A stretch of DNA of 52,297 nucleotides from Candidatus Gastranaerophilales bacterium. Lineage in GTDB: Bacteria; Cyanobacteriota; Vampirovibrionia; Gastranaerophilales; Gastranaerophilaceae. The notes beneath the pieces are model-generated. The model ran no database searches, was not told the DNA's origin, and saw nothing but the letters and a program-made list of their open reading frames with translations. The first letter of the stretch is position 1. Every line of letters begins with the position of its first letter. The stretch covers positions 1-52,297 of the forward strand of contig CALUPY010000018.1 in the NCBI GenBank assembly GCA_944322755.1. Direction: 5' to 3'. Shown in pieces: positions 46,933 through 52,297 of the stretch. A program made the position numbers and the translations under genes.

Positions 46933-48318
46933 TTATGCAAAATATTTTTCAAGTGCCGTCTTATCAAAAACTTCAATACTGTCTTTGCTGTGGATAAAAA
47001 TCAGGCAGTTCAGAAGAGATTTGAACATTGAAAACTCAGGCAGCGACATTTTCTTCATCAAATCCGCAATATTTTCTGCCATAAATTCTGTAATAATCGT
47101 TTTATCTTTCAAAACAAGCGACGTAAAGTAATCAAGCCCTTCTTTTGTATTTATTCCTTCAAAATAGAGAATGTCCGGAGATTGAAACTCAATAAACCTC
47201 ATGGCTTTATCGAGATTAAACCCTATATTTTCGTTTAGTTCGCACTGGTTTACGTTCAAAAGATCATATTTTGTGATAGATTCTATTGTCATGACATTTT
47301 TATGTTCTGTTGCTGTATCAAGGAGTATGGAATAGACCATGTGCGTTTTGCCGCTCAGACCGGTACCGCATACAACAACAATACCCGGTGTGTTAACAGC
47401 CTCTTTAATTATTGAAATTTGTTTTTCATTCAAACCTGTTGCCTTAAGTGTTTTAGGCGGTTTGTATATTTTCAGGGATATTCTTTCTCCATGTATTGTC
47501 GGGAAAGCTGAAATGCTTGCGATAAGAGGAATGTTCTCGACTTTGAAACACAGTTTTCCCAGCTGCGGCAGTTCTGAAACCGTAGGATCAAGATTTGAGA
47601 GTGTTTTTAATCTGGCGATAAAAGAAGAAACAAGAATAGACGGAATTTCTCCGGTTGAATAAATTTGCGAGTTTTTCTTAAAATTAACGCTTAATCCGTT
47701 GGGAATATGTTCCAGAAATAGCTCATGAATATCTTCTGAAATTGCCTGTTTCAAAATTGCGCGAATGAGTTTTTGTATATGTTCATCAGACAAATCTTCA
47801 CTGTGAAGTTCATTGCGCCAGTCATATTTTGGTTGATTATCATCGTTTATGAATATTTGCCCCACTGAACTTGTACTGTGGTAATACTCTTCAATTTTTT
47901 TTAAGACTGCATTTTCTGAAGAAATTACCGGCTCTATTTCGCATTTTGCATCTTCTACGATTTTGTCTATTGCAAACAAGTCAAGAGGATCTGACATTGC
48001 AACAGTAAGAATTCCTTCTATTTCAAACAACGGTATAACTTTGTATTTTTTTGCATTGTTGAAATTTATATAACTGAGGCATTTTTTGTCTAACGAATAA
48101 TCATCAAGATTTACATATGGTATGTGAAGTTTAGATTCCAAAAATTTCAGAAGAGTTTCTTCCTGAATAATTCCAGAATTTATAAGCACCTGTCCGAGAT
48201 TTATGTTCTGAACTTTTGCTACCTGTTCGGCAGTTTCTAGATCTTCATATTTTATAAGATTGTCACGGACAAGGTCATATTTAAGCTTCTCAAGCGTTTT
48301 GTTTCTCGTGAATTCCAT
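46933..48318 (-). CDS. Degenerate GspE/PilB-family ATPase with MshEN-type N-terminal domain
   Basis: GspE/PilB ATPases power type II secretion and type IV pili. The 461-residue protein has the N-terminal GspE (MshEN) domain (about 15-150; in MshE this domain binds c-di-GMP) and a C-terminal ATPase domain with a recognisable Walker A CGTGLSGKT. The other catalytic parts are eroded. The Asp-box region reads TIESITK instead of TIEDPVE, Walker B VGEIRD is FEGINT, the His-box LSTLHTN is ITEFMAE, and the tetracysteine is absent. It may bind but scarcely hydrolyse ATP. The start TAATG overlaps the response regulator stop, so it is coupled to the sensor system. A regulatory pseudo-ATPase is my inference. 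Confidence 0.75.
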   Translation of the reverse strand: MEFTRNKTLEKLKYDLVRDNLIKYEDLETAEQVAKVQNINLGQVLINSGIIQEETLLKFLESKLHIPYVNLDDYSLDKKCLSYINFNNAKKYKVIPLFEIEGILTVAMSDPLDLFAIDKIVEDAKCEIEPVISSENAVLKKIEEYYHSTSSVGQIFINDDNQPKYDWRNELHSEDLSDEHIQKLIRAILKQAISEDIHELFLEHIPNGLSVNFKKNSQIYSTGEIPSILVSSFIARLKTLSNLDPTVSELPQLGKLCFKVENIPLIASISAFPTIHGERISLKIYKPPKTLKATGLNEKQISIIKEAVNTPGIVVVCGTGLSGKTHMVYSILLDTATEHKNVMTIESITKYDLLNVNQCELNENIGFNLDKAMRFIEFQSPDILYFEGINTKEGLDYFTSLVLKDKTIITEFMAENIADLMKKMSLPEFSMFKSLLNCLIFIHSKDSIEVFDKTALEKYFA

Positions 48319-48692
48319 TATTTTCCCAAATACTCGTTTACTTTTTTAATAATATCATCCAGCTCAAACGGCTTTGTTATATACTCATTTACACCTGTTT
48401 CCTGCCCGATTAGTTTGTCTTCTTCCTGAGAGCGGGCAGTAACCATGATAATAGGAATATCTTTGTATTTTGAATCATATTTTAAGAGGCGGCTGATTTT
48501 GTATCCATTGATTTTGGGCATCATCACATCCAGAATCATCAAATCAGGTATAATTTCTTTCGCAAGGCTGAGACCAGTTTCACCATCATAGGCGCAAAAG
48601 CATTCGTAGCCTTCGGCTTCAAGCATAAATTTCAAAGTTTCAACTATATCCTGCTCGTCGTCCACTATGAGAATTTTTTTTGCCTCACTCAT
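48318..48692 (-). CDS. Single-domain response regulator (CheY/PilH-like)
   Basis: A receiver domain without output. With the start at 48692 (AAGGGG before the ATG) it has 124 residues: acidic pair DDE (11-13), phosphoacceptor D55 in LMILDVMMPK, the conserved T in VTAR, and K in YITKPFELDD. An alternative in-frame ATG at 48713 overlaps the kinase stop in an ATGA arrangement but has no ribosome site. It sits between the hybrid kinase and the GspE-like gene with overlapping ends, so it likely relays phosphate from the kinase, perhaps to affect the ATPase or a pilus motor. Confidence 0.9.
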   Translation of the reverse strand: MSEAKKILIVDDEQDIVETLKFMLEAEGYECFCAYDGETGLSLAKEIIPDLMILDVMMPKINGYKISRLLKYDSKYKDIPIIMVTARSQEEDKLIGQETGVNEYITKPFELDDIIKKVNEYLGK

Positions 48693-48709
48693 TTTGTCCC
48701 CTTTTTGTT

Positions 48710-50782
48710 TCATTTAATTAACTCATCTGTCTTTTTTAATAATTCTTCCGGGCTGTTTCCATCATCAGGAAAGAGTACCGTTGAATATACTATATCATAT
48801 TTTTCAGAGCCGGTCTCTCCCTGAATATAACTTTCTATTTTCTTTTCAATAAAGTTCTGGGCAAATTTATCAGCTTCCGGAATAAAAATCATTATGTTCT
48901 TTTTTCCGTCTTCTTTGTAGAAGATTTCTTTTGTATTCGTCGTTTTTCTTATTATGGAAATTTTATTTTCTTTAAGGTCATCAGACATAGAAGGGCTGTA
49001 TCCGTCGGTTTCCTGTATTTTTAGTAGCAGGAGGTTATGATTTGAGTTTTTGCTTTTTTCAACAGCCTCAGCAAAATCCTGTTCAAATTTTTCTTTTTCA
49101 CTTAAAACAGGAATTACAAAACTAAAAGTAGTGCCGCAATTCAGCTCGCTTTCCACCCATATAAATCCTGAATGTGCTTCGATAAGCTGTTTTGCGATAG
49201 GAAGCCCGAGCCCTGTGCCTCCGTTTTTTCTACTCAATGAATTTTCTATCTGCTGAAATTTATCAAAGACTTTCGGAATATCATCCTGTGCAATTCCTAT
49301 ACCGCTGTCAGTAACCGATACTTTTACATATTGTTTGTAGAATACCGGATTTTTTACCTCGAATAGTTTGTCTTTGTCTATATCTTCATCTGATACCGTT
49401 TCAGTTTTAATCAGGATACGTCCGTTTTCGTTTGTGAATTTTACTGCATTTGACACAAGGTTTGTGATAACCTGTTCGAGACGCTGCGTATCTATATATG
49501 TTTCGGGGAGCCCGGGTTCTGTTTCGGCCAGAAGGGTAATATTTTTTTCTTTTGCAAGATTTTCAAAGGTATTTTTTACAAATTCAACAGGCGCATTTAT
49601 GCTTGCTTTTTCAAATCTGAAATCCATTTTTCCTGCCTCGACTTTAGTCAGGTCTAGCAGGTCATTTATAATTCCTGAAAGTCTGGTTACATTACGTTTT
49701 GCCATATCAAGAAATTTGTTCATAGCCGGAGTTGTTTCTCCTGTTTTTCCGCTTAGCATTATATCAAGAGAGTTTTTTATTGCAGTAAGCGGAGTTCTAA
49801 GTTCGTGGGAAACAATCGACGTGAACTCTGATTTCAAACGTTCAAGTTTTTCCAGTTTTGTGTTTGTATTTTTTATTTCTTCATACAGTGCCGCATTTTC
49901 AAGAGGTAAAGACACCTGCCTTGCAAGAGTTTGAAAACAAGTTGTATCCTCCTGTGAAAATTCGACATCTCTGAATACTTCAATAAGTCCGAAAAATTTT
50001 TCACCTACTTTTATCGGGGCAAAAAGGTTGTCAAACTTTAATATATTCAAATCATATTCTTCAAGCGGATGTTTTATATTTTTTATAACATTTATGTCAT
50101 CCACATCTATATCATACGGTGTTTCTTTTTTGTCAAAAAGTGCTTTATAACTCAGTATTGCTCTCATTTTTAACGAATGCAAAAGGCGCGGCGAAATGTC
50201 ATTGAGCGAGTTAATAATTAAATCCACCTTTTCTTCACTGTTAAATACAAGAGTATAAGAAAGTGAAAAACTCAAACTCTTATCCAGCCCGTCAATTAAA
50301 ATATTAATCAGCTTTTGCTTGTCGAGCGAACCTGCGAATTGTGCACTTGTATTATATAAAACATCGAGCTGATAAAGGCTTTTTGCCAGTTCGCTGTTAT
50401 TTTGGGCAAGAATGTCCAATGATTTTTTAAGTTTCAGATTCGAATTAACCGTAGCGAGAAGAATTTTTTCATTAACCGGTTTTGTTATATAAGAATTCGT
50501 TGATTTGAGGATATCGAGATTGTCTTTTTCAGACTGCACAATAGCAATAACCAAAATATTCTCAAGATGTGTATAGCTTTTAAGCTTTCGGCTTAATATC
50601 AAAGCATCAAATTTTTGCATGCCTGCATCGAGTATTATTAAGCTTATCTGTTCATCTTCAAGCTTTTTAAATACATCATCTTCATCCTGTGATATGATGG
50701 TGGTTATTGAATTTTTCCCCAGTGCCGATTCAATGATTTTATTTTGTGCATCATCATCTCCGACTATTAAAACATTAGACAT
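48710..50782 (-). CDS. Hybrid sensor histidine kinase (REC-GAF-HisKA-HATPase plus GGDEF-like tail)
   Basis: The 690-residue, apparently soluble protein begins with a receiver domain (1-120; D9-D11 acidic cluster, D52 phosphoacceptor, K101). A GAF-like domain follows (about 135-300), then HisKA with SHELRTPL (phospho-His H326) and a HATPase with NLVSNAVKF, DSGIGI and GGTGLGLPIAK. After the ATPase, about 565-690 look like a degenerate GGDEF fold: LLLLKIQETDGY at the substrate-strand position and FPDDGNSPEELLKKTDELI as the usual C-terminal helix, without a GGDEF motif. No transmembrane helix, so it senses cytoplasmic cues or is driven by its own REC. Translationally coupled to the regulator and the GspE-like ATPase. 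Confidence 0.88.
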   Translation of the reverse strand: MSNVLIVGDDDAQNKIIESALGKNSITTIISQDEDDVFKKLEDEQISLIILDAGMQKFDALILSRKLKSYTHLENILVIAIVQSEKDNLDILKSTNSYITKPVNEKILLATVNSNLKLKKSLDILAQNNSELAKSLYQLDVLYNTSAQFAGSLDKQKLINILIDGLDKSLSFSLSYTLVFNSEEKVDLIINSLNDISPRLLHSLKMRAILSYKALFDKKETPYDIDVDDINVIKNIKHPLEEYDLNILKFDNLFAPIKVGEKFFGLIEVFRDVEFSQEDTTCFQTLARQVSLPLENAALYEEIKNTNTKLEKLERLKSEFTSIVSHELRTPLTAIKNSLDIMLSGKTGETTPAMNKFLDMAKRNVTRLSGIINDLLDLTKVEAGKMDFRFEKASINAPVEFVKNTFENLAKEKNITLLAETEPGLPETYIDTQRLEQVITNLVSNAVKFTNENGRILIKTETVSDEDIDKDKLFEVKNPVFYKQYVKVSVTDSGIGIAQDDIPKVFDKFQQIENSLSRKNGGTGLGLPIAKQLIEAHSGFIWVESELNCGTTFSFVIPVLSEKEKFEQDFAEAVEKSKNSNHNLLLLKIQETDGYSPSMSDDLKENKISIIRKTTNTKEIFYKEDGKKNIMIFIPEADKFAQNFIEKKIESYIQGETGSEKYDIVYSTVLFPDDGNSPEELLKKTDELIK

Positions 50783-51142
50783 ATTGTTATTCTAGCATAT
50801 CAATATTTTACGCGCCAAATTGTAATTTTTTGTAATTTGTTTTAATTGTTGTCTTTTTTATTTATTCATAACAAAATTACATTTCTTAAAGATAGGTTGA
50901 AGTAAATTTATTTGTGATATTATAAAATATAACGACGCAAAAATGCGTAATAAAATAATGTGATAGTTTAAAATTATCACAAGCTGGATTAGTGTTATAA
51001 AAGGTGAATATATATATTGAATAATAAAATTGCAAAATTTTATTTTCAATTTTAGTATAAATGCATATTGCAATGCTGCGATAGCACCTTATAATGTCTG
51101 ATTTCCGGGTATACATATTAAAATAGCTGGTACATAGAAGAA
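50783..51142. other. Intergenic region with a run of hairpins before the glycosyltransferase
   Basis: No gene seen. On the plus strand three stem-loops follow one another: ACGCA/TGCGT (50935-50948), TGTGATA/TATCACA (50959-50981) and AATAAAATT/AATTTTATT (51023-51044). They could form a structured leader for the glycosyltransferase mRNA, or terminators and operator sites for the divergent kinase promoter. It matches no riboswitch family I recognise. Confidence 0.4.
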
Positions 51143-52297
51143 ATGAAAAAATTTTCAATTATTATACCTGTATACAATGTAGAGAGGTATTTGTCCAAAA
51201 GTTTGGACAGTGTTATAAACCAAACTCTTAAAGACATTGAAATTATTTGTATTGACGACGGTTCGACTGACAATTCATTGAGAATTTTGAATGAATATGC
51301 AGCTAAAGATTCCAGAATAATTATAATAAAACAAGAAAATCATGGTCAGGGCATTGCGAGAAATAAGGGAGTGGATATAGCAAACGGACAGTATGTTTTG
51401 TTTGTAGATCCGGATGACTGGATTGAAGAAAATACACTCGATGTACTGTATAAAAAATTTACTGACTCAGGTGTGGATGTTATATTTTTTGATTACAAAA
51501 AGATAAATGAATATTCAGGAGAAGAAAAGTTATATACCTTCGCTAAAGAGATAAAAAAACAAAACTACAAACTGGACTTTGAAAAGAATCCTTATTTCAA
51601 CTGGAAAGCAATTAAGAAATACTGCCTCAACGGGCTGAGGTTAATGGTTTGGGACAAAGCTTATTCTCTTGACTTTCTTAGAAAATATAATATAAAATGT
51701 GCTCCGCATAAACACTCTGAGGATCATATATTTAGTATAACTACATGTTTAAAAGCAGATAAAATATTATATTTAAATGAATATTTCTATAATTACCGCT
51801 GCAGGCACGGTTCTGCAGTGAATATAAAATCTGATGAGAATTTTTGTATTTTTGATAATATTCAGTACATCACAGACTTTCTTGTCAAGGAAAATCTGCT
51901 TGATGAGTTGAAAAATGAATTTACAAACTATAAAATTGCAAATCTTTGGTGGCATTTTGAACGGATTCCTGATAAAAGCAGAGGAAAATACATAGAAATG
52001 TGTAAAAATGTGCTTTCTGCCGGTGACTACAAAAAACTCATAAAAAAAATCAGAAACAGAAACAAATCTTTTATAGAAAACATATTTTCCATAAAAAACA
52101 GAATAGTAAATGCCAGAAAATTTAAAATAGTTACTCTGTTTGGACAGGAAATAAAAATTTCTACGCACAGGAGCAAACACCTAAAGAAGCCGGGTTCTTC
52201 ACTTGTTTCAATAATCCTTCCTGTCTACAATGCTGAAAAAACAATCAAAAGATGCCTTAATGCTCTGATTGAACAAACTTATCCGAATATTGAAGTA
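51143..52297 (+). CDS. Tandem family 2 glycosyltransferase (3' end outside the window)
   Basis: GT2 enzymes transfer sugars from nucleotide donors to cell-surface glycans. The visible 385 residues include a full GT-A domain: FSIIIPVYNVERYL, IDDGSTDNS, QENHGQGIARNKG and the DxD-like DPDDW metal site. After a linker that includes KFKIVTLFGQEIKI, a second GT2 domain opens with VSIILPVYNAEKTIKR and runs off the edge. So this is a two-domain transferase, as found in capsule and O-antigen loci. The start ATG 51143 has a weak AGAAG site. Substrate unknown; the WecA-like gene could supply the lipid-linked primer. Confidence 0.85.
   Translation, partial: MKKFSIIIPVYNVERYLSKSLDSVINQTLKDIEIICIDDGSTDNSLRILNEYAAKDSRIIIIKQENHGQGIARNKGVDIANGQYVLFVDPDDWIEENTLDVLYKKFTDSGVDVIFFDYKKINEYSGEEKLYTFAKEIKKQNYKLDFEKNPYFNWKAIKKYCLNGLRLMVWDKAYSLDFLRKYNIKCAPHKHSEDHIFSITTCLKADKILYLNEYFYNYRCRHGSAVNIKSDENFCIFDNIQYITDFLVKENLLDELKNEFTNYKIANLWWHFERIPDKSRGKYIEMCKNVLSAGDYKKLIKKIRNRNKSFIENIFSIKNRIVNARKFKIVTLFGQEIKISTHRSKHLKKPGSSLVSIILPVYNAEKTIKRCLNALIEQTYPNIEV

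Noticed and set aside
50925-51000. c-di-GMP riboswitch suggested by GACGCAAA
   Set aside because: The remaining conserved core and the receptor-tetraloop arrangement are missing.

Overview
This window looks like chromosomal DNA from a low-GC, anaerobic, Gram-negative-type bacterium. Housekeeping genes are AT-rich. An adjacent rubredoxin and flavodiiron protein point to O2 detoxification in an anaerobe. A type I secretion operon, a short HtrA protease, a GspE/PilB-family ATPase and many exported proteins point to a diderm envelope. My best guess is a gut member of the Vampirovibrionia (Candidatus Gastranaerophilales/Melainabacteria), but this rests on overall gene style and has not been tested by phylogeny.

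Layout. 1-453 is gene-free: a GC-rich hairpin cluster, then a pyrimidine-rich tract. 546-11144 is mostly housekeeping: ychF, a short TspO, dnaB, argS, an exported unknown, a divergent glycosidase-like barrel, and glyS-serA. 11255-12866 holds a small unknown gene, a SpoIID/LytB protein and HU. 12925-19367 is a type I secretion locus: an RTX protein remnant, a TolC-like gene, an ABC exporter and an HlyD-type adaptor. The RTX and TolC frames are each cut by a single in-frame stop, while the exporter and adaptor are intact. 19368-20246 is a graveyard with a Mu-like virion-morphogenesis (gpG) relic and an ATPase fragment. It ends at tRNA-Val(GAC), whose 5' part is reused in a tandem array of 100-bp units.

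20673-29655 carries a TPR protein, a YhaM-like HD nuclease, infB, clpB, a coiled-coil unknown and a PDZ-less HtrA protease. 29717-35123 encodes a two-subunit AddAB-like helicase-nuclease in which only the AddB-like subunit has the nuclease and Fe-S cysteines. 35255-36598 is the rubredoxin/flavodiiron pair. 36663-41185 combines a ribosome hibernation factor, an exported GH13-like protein, an M14 amidase-like peptidase, an orphan solute-binding protein and an exported unknown. 41271-43159 is serS-tmk.

43200-46820 is a minus-strand set: glyA, a WecA/TagO-type transferase and a TPR-matrixin protease. 46933-50782 is a tightly coupled operon of hybrid sensor kinase, single-domain response regulator and a GspE/PilB-like ATPase whose catalytic boxes are degenerate. 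The window ends inside a tandem family-2 glycosyltransferase that runs off the edge.

The most unusual signals are the tRNA-Val-derived tandem array, the kinase/regulator/pseudo-ATPase operon, and the secretion operon with paired nonsense codons.
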